The notes under the pieces: generated by a model
Told to the model about the DNA's origin: nothing
Seen by the model: the letters and a program-made list of their open reading frames with translations, nothing else
Databases searched by the model: none
Made by a program: the position numbers and the translations under genes
Part shown: piece by piece, positions 6,665 to 15,399 of the stretch
How the letters are laid out: every line of letters starts with the position of its first letter
Numbering within the stretch: position 1 is the first letter of the stretch
Assembly (NCBI GenBank): GCA_023433655.1
Contig: JAEYUE010000148.1
Location: 1-17,024, forward strand
DNA: 17,024 bases
Source: Pseudomonadota bacterium
Lineage (GTDB): Bacteria; Pseudomonadota; Alphaproteobacteria; Caulobacterales; Caulobacteraceae
Direction: 5' to 3'

Positions 6665-7881
6665 GGCGCTGTCCTACCCTGCTCCGCCAGCCAGTCCAGC
6701 GCGCCTTCCGCCGCGACCACGCCCGAGGCGAAGCAGGCCTGCAGCAGATAGCCGCCGGTCGGCGCCTCCCAGTCCAGCATCTCGCCGGCGACGAACACGC
6801 CCGGCAGGGCCTTGAGCATCAGCCGCCCGTCCACCGCCTCCAGCCGCACCCCGCCGGCCGACGAGATGGCCCGCTCCAGCCCCTGCATGCCGGTCAGGGT
6901 CAGCCGCACCGCCTTGATCCGCCGCGCCAGCTTGTCCGCCCCCGCCGGGACCTCGCCCGGAATCTCGCGCAGCAGCCCCGCCGCGACCGGCGACAGCCCC
7001 GCCGCCTTCCGCAGCCAGTTCGACAGACTGTCCTTGCCCCGCGGCCTGGCCAGCCGCCCCGCCAGGGCCTCGACCGTCAGGTCCGGCCTCAGGTCCACGG
7101 TCAGCACCGCCGACCCGTCCCGTGCGATCGCCTCGCGCAGCCCTGCCGACAGCGCATAGACGGCCCCGCCCTCGAGGCCGTAGCGGGTCACCATCGCCTC
7201 ACCGCGCACCGTCGTCGCCTCAAACGTCAGCGCCACCGGCTTCAGCGGCTGGCCCGCGAACCGCTCTGCGAACACCTGCGACCAGGCCACGTCGAAGCCG
7301 GCGTTGGAGGCCCGGAACGGCGCGACCTCGACCCCCGCCGCCTCCAGCTCGCCGCGCCAGCCGCCGTCCGAGCCCAGCCGCGGCCAGCTGGCCCCGCCCA
7401 AGGCCAGCACCACCGCGTCCGGCCGATCGACCCGCTCTCCCTCCGGCGTGGCGAACACCCAGCCGCCGTCGCGTCGGCCCGTCCAGCGCGAGCGCGTCCG
7501 CACCTCCACGCCCAGCTCGCCCAGCCGCGCCAGCCACGCCCGCAGCAGCGGCGAGCCCTTCATCGCCTTCGGAAACACCCTGCCCGACGAGCCTGTGAAC
7601 GTCGCCTGCCCCAGCCCCTCGGCCCAGCCGACCAGATGCGTCGCCGAGAACCGCTCCAGCCATCCCGCTGCGACCGGCGCCGCCTCGCCGTAGCGGCTCA
7701 CGAACCGGTCCGCCGGCTCCGAATGGGTCAGGTTCAGCCCGCCGCGTCCGGCCATGAGGAATTTCCGCGCCGGCGACGGCATGGCCTCGTGCACGGTCAC
7801 CTGCACGCCCGCCTGCGCCAGCCGCTCGGCCGCCATCAGCCCGGCCGGCCCGGCCCCGATCACATGCACCGTCTTCGCCAT
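6661..7881 (-). CDS. HI0933/TIGR03862-type NAD(P)/FAD-dependent flavoprotein
   Basis: 406 residues from ATG 7881. An N-terminal dinucleotide-binding fold starts VHVIGAGPAGLMAAERLAQAG (GxGxxG, residues 9-14) with Glu32 in VTVHEA. AGRGGLNLTHSE (about 44-55) is the variant of the GGGRCN motif seen in this group, and the C-terminal FAD contact VFVAGEMLDWEAPTGGYLLQ is intact. The family is related to the HI0933/BaiN flavoproteins; its physiological reaction is mostly unknown, although BaiN itself acts on bile acid intermediates. A start at 7917 (MAPAGVPVHLGR added) is possible and has a better G-rich ribosome-binding site; I prefer 7881 because it places the Rossmann strand directly at the N-terminus, as usual. 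Longer extensions would run antisense into the divergent GreA-like gene. Confidence 0.87.
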   Translation of the reverse strand: MAKTVHVIGAGPAGLMAAERLAQAGVQVTVHEAMPSPARKFLMAGRGGLNLTHSEPADRFVSRYGEAAPVAAGWLERFSATHLVGWAEGLGQATFTGSSGRVFPKAMKGSPLLRAWLARLGELGVEVRTRSRWTGRRDGGWVFATPEGERVDRPDAVVLALGGASWPRLGSDGGWRGELEAAGVEVAPFRASNAGFDVAWSQVFAERFAGQPLKPVALTFEATTVRGEAMVTRYGLEGGAVYALSAGLREAIARDGSAVLTVDLRPDLTVEALAGRLARPRGKDSLSNWLRKAAGLSPVAAGLLREIPGEVPAGADKLARRIKAVRLTLTGMQGLERAISSAGGVRLEAVDGRLMLKALPGVFVAGEMLDWEAPTGGYLLQACFASGVVAAEGALDWLAEQGRTAP

Positions 7882-7930
7882 CCGCCCCAGATGGACCGGA
7901 ACGCCCGCCGGCGCCATACGCTCATCCCCC

Positions 7931-8407
7931 ATGAGCGTCGCCTTCACCCGCGAGGAAGATCTGGAGGCCACCGCCGCCGACCTTCCCGACCGCCCGATCT
8001 CGCCCCACCCGAACCTTGTCACGCCGCAGGGCCTGGCGCGGATCGACGCCGCCCTCGCCGCGGCCCGGGCCGCCTATGCCGCCGCCCAAGCGAAGGGCGA
8101 CATCGAGGCCGACCGCACCGCCATGGCCCGCGCTACGCGCGACCTGCGCTACTGGTCGGCCCGTCGCGCCTCGGCCCAGCTGGTCGAGACCGTCCCCGAC
8201 GGCCGCGTCCGCTTCGGCGGCTCGGTCACCCTCGAGCGCGAGGACGGCCGCCGCCAGACCTGGCGCATCGTCGGCGAGGACGAGGCCGACCCCGCCGCCG
8301 GCTCGGTCAGCCACGTCTCGCCCCTCGCCCGCGCCCTGATCGGCAAGTCCGTGGGCGACGAGGCCGAGGTCGCCGGCCAGCCGGTGGAGGTCGTCGCGGT
8401 CGACTGA
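7931..8407 (+). CDS. GreA/GreB-family transcript elongation or RNA polymerase-binding factor
   Basis: 158 residues. The C-terminal half (about 95-155) matches the GreA/GreB C-terminal domain, clearest in SVSHVSPLARALIGKSVGDEAEV, which parallels SPIARALIGKEEGD of GreA. The N-terminal half is an Ala-rich helical region (about 32-88, LARIDAALAAARAAYAAAQAKGDIEADR) consistent with the GreA coiled coil inserted in the polymerase secondary channel. Asp57 and Glu59 lie near the expected tip, where GreA carries its acidic pair, although the rest of the tip (usually DLKENAEY) is not conserved. A canonical greA probably exists elsewhere, so this may be a paralogue with altered activity. The ATG at 7931 has no Shine-Dalgarno sequence and lies only 49 bp from the divergent flavoprotein start. 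Confidence 0.82.
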   Translation: MSVAFTREEDLEATAADLPDRPISPHPNLVTPQGLARIDAALAAARAAYAAAQAKGDIEADRTAMARATRDLRYWSARRASAQLVETVPDGRVRFGGSVTLEREDGRRQTWRIVGEDEADPAAGSVSHVSPLARALIGKSVGDEAEVAGQPVEVVAVD

Positions 8408-8467
8408 ATGGCTTGTCGTCGCGGCCGGCTCGCCCCACTCTTGATCCCGGCACGAAAGGACCCCGTG

Positions 8468-8611
8468 ATGGCCCGCAAGCCCAACTACAGTTTCGAGCGC
8501 CTTGAGCGCGAGCGCGCCGAAGCGAAGAAGGCCGCCGAGAAGGCCGCGGCCAAGGCCGAGAAGCGCGCCGCCGCTCGCGGCGACCGGCCGGTCTCGGATC
8601 CGCAGGACTGA
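8468..8611 (+). CDS. 47-residue basic conserved hypothetical protein
   Basis: MARKPNYSFERLERERAEAK begins a small protein of Ala/Lys/Glu-rich helix (residues 8-40) ending SDPQD. It resembles a short protein of unknown function that I know from many alphaproteobacteria (MARKPNYxFER start). AAAGGA at 8455-8460 lies 7 nt before the ATG, a good ribosome-binding site that supports translation and this start rather than the in-frame ATG at 8408. It sits 60 nt after the GreA-like gene and about 60 nt before ligD on the same strand, so it may be cotranscribed with either. A single charged helix might bind nucleic acid or a partner protein; no function is known to me. Confidence 0.78.
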   Translation: MARKPNYSFERLERERAEAKKAAEKAAAKAEKRAAARGDRPVSDPQD

Positions 8612-8644
8612 AGCTGAGCCAATTCGCGGGCGGTGCGTTCCCGT

Positions 8645-8661
8645 CCTGACCATCGGTCAGG
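8645..8661 (+). repeat. Perfect 7-bp inverted repeat just upstream of ligD
   Basis: CCTGACC-ATC-GGTCAGG forms a perfect 7-bp stem with a 3-nt loop. It ends 3 nt before the GGAGG of ligD and immediately before the ATG at 8663. There is no following T-run, so it is not a standard terminator. It could be an operator or an mRNA hairpin next to the ribosome-binding site. Confidence 0.5.
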
Positions 8662-8664
8662 GAT

Positions 8665-8669
8665 GGAGG
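8665..8669 (+). promoter_or_regulatory. Ribosome-binding site that decides the ligD start
   Basis: GGAGG is placed 5 nt before a GTG at 8675, the ideal spacing. The ATG at 8663, four codons upstream and in frame, has no usable ribosome-binding site because the preceding bases are the stem of the hairpin at 8645-8661. This favours GTG 8675 as the true start. Confidence 0.6.
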
Positions 8670-8674
8670 CCCGG

Positions 8675-11278
8675 GTGCGCGGCGAACTCGACACCTACAA
8701 GAAGAAGCGGAATTTCTCGGCCACGCCCGAGCCGTCCGGCCGCAAGGGCAAGGCCCGCAAGTCCGGCCTGCGCTATCTGATCCAGCGCCACGCCGCCACG
8801 CGGCTGCACTACGACTTCCGCATCGAGCTCGACGGCGTGCTCAAGTCCTGGGCCGTGACCAAGGCGCCCTCGCGCGACCCCGCCGTCAAGCGCCTCGCCG
8901 TCGAGGTCGAGGACCACCCGCTCGACTACGGCTCCTTCGAGGGGACCATCCCGGCCGGCAACTACGGCGCCGGCACGGTGCAGATGTGGGACACGGGCGA
9001 GTGGGAGCCGCAGGACGACGACCTCGACGCCGCCTTCAAGCGCGGAAACGTCAAGATGGTGCTTCACGGCGAGCGCCTGTCCGGCAAGTGGGCCCTGATC
9101 CGCCTCCGCGCCGACCGCGGCAAGCCCTCGAAGCGCAACAACTGGCTGCTGATCAAGGAGAAGGACGAATACGCCGTCCCCGGCGAGGGCGACGCCAACA
9201 TGGAGATCGACGCCTCGGTCACCACCGGCCGCTCGCTGGCCGAGATCGCCGGGGGGAAGAAGACCTGGGGCTCGCCGAAAAAGACGGATCGCAAGGCGCC
9301 CCCAAAGCCCAGGGCGCGCCCCGCCGTAGCGGAGCAGGCGAAGAAGCCGCACGCCTTCGTCCCCATCCAGCTGTGCAAGATCGCCGACTATCCGCCCCAC
9401 GGCGCCGGATGGGCGCACGAGATCAAGTTCGACGGCTACCGCCTGCAGGTCGCCTCCGGCGGCGGCCGCGCCACCATCCGCACCCGCAAGGGCCTCGACT
9501 GGTCGGACAAGTTCCCCGAGCTGGCCGCCGACGCCGCCCGCTGGCCCGACGCCGTGGTCGACGGCGAGCTGTGCGCCCTGGCCGAGAACCACATGCCCGA
9601 CTTCTCGGCCCTCCAGGCGGCCATCTCCAGCGGCGACACCGGCGGCCTCGTCTATTTCGCCTTCGACCTGCTGTTCGAGGGGCCGGAGGACCTGCGCAAA
9701 TTGCCGCTGTCGCACCGCAAGGCCCGGCTGCAGGCGTACATCGACCGCATCCCCAAGGCCGCCCGCGGCCGCATCCGCTACGTCGATCATTTCGCCACCA
9801 CCGGCCAGGCCATCCTCGAGAGCGCCTGCCGCATGGATCTCGAGGGCGTCATCTCCAAGAAGCTGGACGCCCCCTACAGCGACGGCCGCTCGACCACCTG
9901 GCTGAAGTCCAAATGCCGCGGCGGCGACGAGGTGGTGATCGGCGGCTGGACCTCGGAGGGGTCGCGCTTCCGCTCGCTGATCGTCGGCGTCCACGACACC
10001 GATGCGAAGCAGGGCAGGGGCCTGCGCTACCTCGGCCGGGTCGGCACAGGCTACAACCAGGAGCGGCTCCGGACCCTGCTGCCGGCGCTGAAGGCGGCCG
10101 AGAGCGACGCCAGCCCCTTCGTCGGCAAGTCGGCGCCGAAGAAGTCCCGCGCCGCCGGGGCGACCGTCCACTGGACCCGCCCGGTGCTGGTCGCCGAGAT
10201 CGAGCATGGCGGCTATACTGACACCGGCTCGCTCCGGCAGGCCGCCTTCAAGGGACTGCGCGAGGACAAGCCGGCGGGGGAGGTCACCGAGGCGCCCCAC
10301 GCCCCGGCCGATCCGAAAAAGGAGAAGGGCCGCGCCGCCATGCCGCCCCAGCTGACCATTCCGGGCGAGCCGGGCAGGAAGGGCAAGCTGGTCGTCGCCG
10401 GCGTGACCATCTCCAACCCCGACAAGGTGCTGTGGCCCGCCGCGGACGGGCGCCCCGACATCACCAAGGCCGAACTGGTGCGCTACTACGAGATGGCGGC
10501 CGAACGCCTCCTGCCCCACGTCGCCGACCGGCCGGTGTCCATCATCCGCGCCCCCGAAGGCGTCACCGGCGAGAAATTCTTCCAGCGCCACGCCATGCCG
10601 GGTTCAAACCCGCGCCTCAAGCTGATCGACGTGAAGGAGCGCAAGCCCTACGTCGGCGTCGTCGACGTCGGCGGCCTCGTCGCCATCGGCCAGTCGGGCG
10701 GGCTCGAGCTGCATCCGTGGGGCTGCAAGCCGGGCGATCCCGAGACCCCCGACCAGATCACCTTCGACCTCGACCCCGACGAAGGCCTCGATTTCGACGA
10801 CGTCATCGCCGCGGCGAAGACGATGAAGAAGGAGCTTGAGGGCCTCGGCCTCAACCCCTTCGTCAAGACCACCGGCGGCAAGGGCCTGCACGTCGTCGTC
10901 CCCATCCTCGCCGACGGCCGCAGCCGCATCGAATGGGACCAGTGCAAGGCCTTCGCGAAGGAGGTGTGCGAGATCGTCCGCCGCCGCGAGCCGGACCGCT
11001 TCACCACCACCATCGCCAAGAAGGCGCGGGGCGGAAAGATCTTTCTCGACTACCTCCGCAACGGCCGCATGGCCACCGCCGTCGCCCCCTGGTCCCCCCG
11101 CGCCCGCCCCGGCGCCGGCCTCGCCTTCCCTCTCTCATGGGGTCAGGTGAAGAAGGGCCTCGACCCCCGGGCCTTCACCCTGCACGACGCCGCCGCCCTG
11201 CTGAAGAAACCCGACCCGTGGACCGACTTCCGCGCGGGCGCCGTCAACCTGCGGCCCGTGCTGAAGACGGTGCTCTGA
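8675..11278 (+). CDS. ligD: Multifunctional NHEJ DNA ligase D (PE-LIG-POL)
   Basis: 867 residues from GTG 8675 (871 from ATG 8663). Three domains are in the Pseudomonas-like order. The 3'-phosphoesterase (about 25-190) carries the metal and catalytic residues His39 and His45, Asp47 (RHAATRLHYDFRIEL) and His81 (VEDHPLDYGSFEG). The ATP-dependent ligase (about 240-530) has the nucleotidyl lysine Lys251 in HEIKFDGYR and motif IV DLEGVISKKLDAPYSDGRS, followed by the OB-fold. The primase-polymerase (about 575-860) has the metal-binding pair Asp698 and Asp700 in FDLDPDEG, then KTTGGKGLHVVVP and IFLDYLRNGRMATAVAPWSP. With Ku it joins double-strand breaks after end trimming and fill-in. All active-site motifs are intact. 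The Ku gene is 0.9 kb downstream on the opposite strand. Confidence 0.96.
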   Translation: MRGELDTYKKKRNFSATPEPSGRKGKARKSGLRYLIQRHAATRLHYDFRIELDGVLKSWAVTKAPSRDPAVKRLAVEVEDHPLDYGSFEGTIPAGNYGAGTVQMWDTGEWEPQDDDLDAAFKRGNVKMVLHGERLSGKWALIRLRADRGKPSKRNNWLLIKEKDEYAVPGEGDANMEIDASVTTGRSLAEIAGGKKTWGSPKKTDRKAPPKPRARPAVAEQAKKPHAFVPIQLCKIADYPPHGAGWAHEIKFDGYRLQVASGGGRATIRTRKGLDWSDKFPELAADAARWPDAVVDGELCALAENHMPDFSALQAAISSGDTGGLVYFAFDLLFEGPEDLRKLPLSHRKARLQAYIDRIPKAARGRIRYVDHFATTGQAILESACRMDLEGVISKKLDAPYSDGRSTTWLKSKCRGGDEVVIGGWTSEGSRFRSLIVGVHDTDAKQGRGLRYLGRVGTGYNQERLRTLLPALKAAESDASPFVGKSAPKKSRAAGATVHWTRPVLVAEIEHGGYTDTGSLRQAAFKGLREDKPAGEVTEAPHAPADPKKEKGRAAMPPQLTIPGEPGRKGKLVVAGVTISNPDKVLWPAADGRPDITKAELVRYYEMAAERLLPHVADRPVSIIRAPEGVTGEKFFQRHAMPGSNPRLKLIDVKERKPYVGVVDVGGLVAIGQSGGLELHPWGCKPGDPETPDQITFDLDPDEGLDFDDVIAAAKTMKKELEGLGLNPFVKTTGGKGLHVVVPILADGRSRIEWDQCKAFAKEVCEIVRRREPDRFTTTIAKKARGGKIFLDYLRNGRMATAVAPWSPRARPGAGLAFPLSWGQVKKGLDPRAFTLHDAAALLKKPDPWTDFRAGAVNLRPVLKTVL

Positions 11279-11356
11279 AGCCGCAAGGCGAGTTGCACCC
11301 GCTCTGGACGGCGGCCTACGGTTGAGCCGCGGACACCCGGAGACCCGGCCCGACCC

Positions 11357-12169
11357 GTGATCGCGATCATTCCGTTCATCGCCGCCCTCGCCGTGCAGCA
11401 GCCGCCGGTCCAGACCCCGCCCGACGACAGCTTCATCCGCGACGCCACGATCCGGCGGGTCGACTATGTCATGTTCCACCAGGCGATCGACGAGGCGAAC
11501 GTCGATCGCGTCGCCCGGCTGCTGCAGCCGGGCGACATCCTCGATTTGCAGAGCCCGGGCGGCGACGTCAGGGCCAGCCTGCGGTTCGCCCGACTCGTCC
11601 GGTCCCGGGGCGCGCGAGTGCGGGTGACGGGGGAATGTTCGTCCGGGTGCGCCCTTGTCTGGGTCACCGCCCCGGACCGCCTGGTCGACGGTTTCGCCGC
11701 CGTGACATTTCACGGCAATCCCATAGGGTCATGGGACTGGATCTCCGCTCACCGTGACCGCTTCCGGGCCGCGGATTTGGCCTGGGCCGAAGGCGAGGCG
11801 GCGGCGTTCCGCGATCTCCTCGTCGAAGCCGGCATCCAGCCTTGGCTCTTTCAGTGTGCGCAGCGGCTGCAGAACCAGCGTCACCGCTTCATTGACGGCC
11901 CGGGCCTGCCTTACCGACTTGAGAATCCCCGAGCGACCGACCGGATCGCGACGGAGGAGGACTACGAGATGGTGTGGTTTCCCCGCAGCATCCTGGAGCT
12001 GGCCGGAGTCAGCGGGCCTCTTGACCGCTACGACCGACCCAACGCACGCCAGCGCGAGGCGATCGAAACCCGCTTCGGCACAGTCCGGTATCACCGGAAA
12101 ATCTACTGGGCCCAGGATGGGGACTGCGATGCCGACCGGTTGGCGGCGACGACCGCGCCCGCGACCTAG
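11357..12169 (+). CDS. Exported ClpP/SppA-like protein of unknown function
   Basis: 270 residues from a GTG start. A hydrophobic N-terminus (IAIIPFIAALA) suggests export. Residues 58-120 follow the pattern of periplasmic ClpP-fold proteins (COG3904 type): GDILDLQSPGGDVRASLRFARLVRSRG, then TGECSSGCALVWV with the candidate catalytic Ser96 between two cysteines (94, 98), then FHG with candidate His119. The C-terminal 140 residues are not recognised and contain two more Cys (167, 257). It is therefore a probable serine hydrolase or a catalytically weak relative, of unknown substrate. It lies 78 nt after ligD on the same strand and is embedded in the NHEJ locus, but a periplasmic protein has no obvious DNA-repair role. 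Its TAG overlaps the stop of ku in a CTAG. The ribosome-binding site is weak; GTG 11357 is preferred because it yields the signal sequence. Confidence 0.72.
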   Translation: MIAIIPFIAALAVQQPPVQTPPDDSFIRDATIRRVDYVMFHQAIDEANVDRVARLLQPGDILDLQSPGGDVRASLRFARLVRSRGARVRVTGECSSGCALVWVTAPDRLVDGFAAVTFHGNPIGSWDWISAHRDRFRAADLAWAEGEAAAFRDLLVEAGIQPWLFQCAQRLQNQRHRFIDGPGLPYRLENPRATDRIATEEDYEMVWFPRSILELAGVSGPLDRYDRPNARQREAIETRFGTVRYHRKIYWAQDGDCDADRLAATTAPAT

Positions 12170-13032
12170 GCCGCCTTCTTCTTCGCGGTCGACTTCTTCA
12201 CCGCCGGCTTCTTCGCGGCCGCCTTCTTGGGCGCCGCCTTCTTGCCGCCGCCGTTGGCCGAACCCTTCAGGCTCGCCCGCAGCGCCGCCATCAGGTCGAC
12301 CACATTGGTGTCGTCCGGCTCCGGGGCTTCGACCAGGCCCTTGCCGCCCTTCTGCTTGGCCTTGATCATCTCGCGCAGGGCGTCGTCGTAGCGGTCCTTG
12401 AATTCCGACGGATCGAAGTCCGCCTCCTTCTGGGCGATGATGCGGGTGGCGATGTCGACCATGTCCTTGTCGGGCTTGACCGAGGGGATGTCGTCGAAGA
12501 AGTCGCCGGCGTCGCGCACCTCCTCGTGCGGCCGCAGGGTGTAGGCGACCAGGCCCTTGCCGCGCACCTCGAGCGCGATCTGGCGCTCGCGATTGCGCAG
12601 CACCAGGCAACCGATGGCGATCTTGCCCGCCGACTTCATGGCGTCGCGGATCACCGCGAAGGCCTCGGCCCCGACACCCTTCTCGGGCACGACGAAGAAG
12701 GGGCTGTCCCAGTACAGCCGGTCGATGTCGTCCTCGTCGACGAACTGGCCGATGTCGATCGTCCGCGTGCTCTCCAGTCGGACTTTCTCGAAGTCCTCGT
12801 CGTCGAACAGCACGTATTCGTCCTTGGACACCTCATAGCCCTTGACGAGGTCCGAACGCTCCACCGGGCCGGCGTCGGGGTCGGTCGGCACCATGCGGAT
12901 GCGGTTGTTGGTCTCGGGATTGATCAGATGGAAGCTGACATGGCTCGATGACGACGTGGCCGTGTAGAGCGCCACCGGGCACGTCACCAGGCTCAGTTTC
13001 AGATGTCCCTGCCAGGTCGGTCTCGCGGCCAT
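12166..13032 (-). CDS. ku: Bacterial Ku, NHEJ end-binding protein
   Basis: 288 residues. It starts as typical Ku (RPTWQGHLKLSLVTCPVALY) and the conserved core covers about residues 1-255, including HLINPETNNRIRM, LVKGYEVSKDEYVLF, IDIGQFVDEDDIDRLYWDSPFFVVP and GCLVLRNRERQIALEVRGKGLVAYTLR. MAALRASLKG (about 248-257) is the conserved end of the core thought to contact LigD. The tail after 256 is Lys/Ala-rich, with 12 lysines in 33 residues; such tails help Ku bind DNA and slide inward. Ku homodimers ring broken DNA ends and recruit LigD, encoded nearby in the convergent direction. A perfect AGGAGG (13038-13043) 5 nt before the ATG fixes the start and predicts strong translation. It lies 55 bp after the hybrid kinase gene on the same strand, so readthrough transcription is possible. 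Confidence 0.96.
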   Translation of the reverse strand: MAARPTWQGHLKLSLVTCPVALYTATSSSSHVSFHLINPETNNRIRMVPTDPDAGPVERSDLVKGYEVSKDEYVLFDDEDFEKVRLESTRTIDIGQFVDEDDIDRLYWDSPFFVVPEKGVGAEAFAVIRDAMKSAGKIAIGCLVLRNRERQIALEVRGKGLVAYTLRPHEEVRDAGDFFDDIPSVKPDKDMVDIATRIIAQKEADFDPSEFKDRYDDALREMIKAKQKGGKGLVEAPEPDDTNVVDLMAALRASLKGSANGGGKKAAPKKAAAKKPAVKKSTAKKKAA

Positions 13033-13087
13033 CTCGGCCTCCTCGTCTCCGTTGCGGGGAGTCGAACGCGGCGGGACGGCGATTCGT

Positions 13088-14854
<1,767 letters not shown>

Positions 14855-14858
14855 GCCC

Positions 14859-15398
14859 TCAGCCCCCCCGCACCGTAAGCGCCAGGTTCAGCAGGCGCGA
14901 ACTGATCGACAGCCGGCTGCGCGACGCCGCCTGCAGGTCGATGTGGAAGCGGACCCTGTCGTCGTCGATGACGAAATGGATCATGCCGCGGTCCGACGAC
15001 ACCGCGGCGTCGGTGACCACCAGCACGGGCCGCGGTCCGCCCGCCGCCACGCTCCCGCCGCCCCGCCCCACATAGAGGATGTGGCAGCCGGCGGCGGCCT
15101 CCGCCGTGCCCGGCCGGCGCACCGCCAGCGCGCGTCCGTGCGCGGTCTGGGCGCGCGCCGCCCGCTCCAGCGCGCCGTCGAACGGGTCGCGGCCGGCGAC
15201 GCAGAGGACCACCGGCGACCGGCTGTTGGCGAAGGAGTGGGCGGGCCAGTCGACGAAGGCCGCGAACCGCACCAGGTAGTTGGCCTTGACCGAGTATTCG
15301 AGCGTCTGACGGGGCGCGAGCGGGGTCGCCCAGGCGGCCGGAACCAGGCCCTGGAGCAGGACGACCAGCACGATCATGGTCCCCCGCCCCGGGAGCAT
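14859..15398 (-). CDS. YfiR-family (DUF4154) periplasmic protein
   Basis: 179 residues. An N-terminal signal sequence (hydrophobic MIVLVVLLQGLVPAAWA, cleavage near residue 24) precedes a DUF4154/YfiR domain, recognisable from EYSVKANYLVRFAAFVDWP, VVLCVAGRDPF, GCHILYVG and the conserved end VRFHIDLQAASRSRLSISSR plus LLNLAL. Cys66 and Cys105 are the only cysteines and are placed to form a disulfide as in Pseudomonas YfiR. YfiR represses the diguanylate cyclase YfiN by binding its periplasmic CHASE8 domain; here the adjacent CHASE8-like protein is a histidine kinase. The start at 15398 lies 1 nt after the receptor stop (TGAcATG) with AGGTGAG at 15407-15413, 8 nt away. An ATG at 15377 is an alternative that would also keep the signal peptide. 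Confidence 0.9.
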   Translation of the reverse strand: MLPGRGTMIVLVVLLQGLVPAAWATPLAPRQTLEYSVKANYLVRFAAFVDWPAHSFANSRSPVVLCVAGRDPFDGALERAARAQTAHGRALAVRRPGTAEAAAGCHILYVGRGGGSVAAGGPRPVLVVTDAAVSSDRGMIHFVIDDDRVRFHIDLQAASRSRLSISSRLLNLALTVRGG

Positions 15399-15399
15399 G

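Noticed and set aside
7882..8022. N-terminal extension of the flavoprotein to 8022
   Set aside because: It would run antisense through the GreA-like gene and add unstructured residues before the FAD-binding strand. A 12-residue extension to 7917 remains possible.
8657..10591. Minus-strand open frame (644 codons) over ligD
   Set aside because: Antisense to the catalytic domains of ligD, with no recognisable motif; the sense strand explains the conservation.
12166..12263. Repeats of AAG/GCC-type codons at the end of ku as a DNA repeat element
   Set aside because: They encode the Lys/Ala-rich tail that many Ku proteins have; this is coding low complexity, not a mobile or CRISPR-like repeat.
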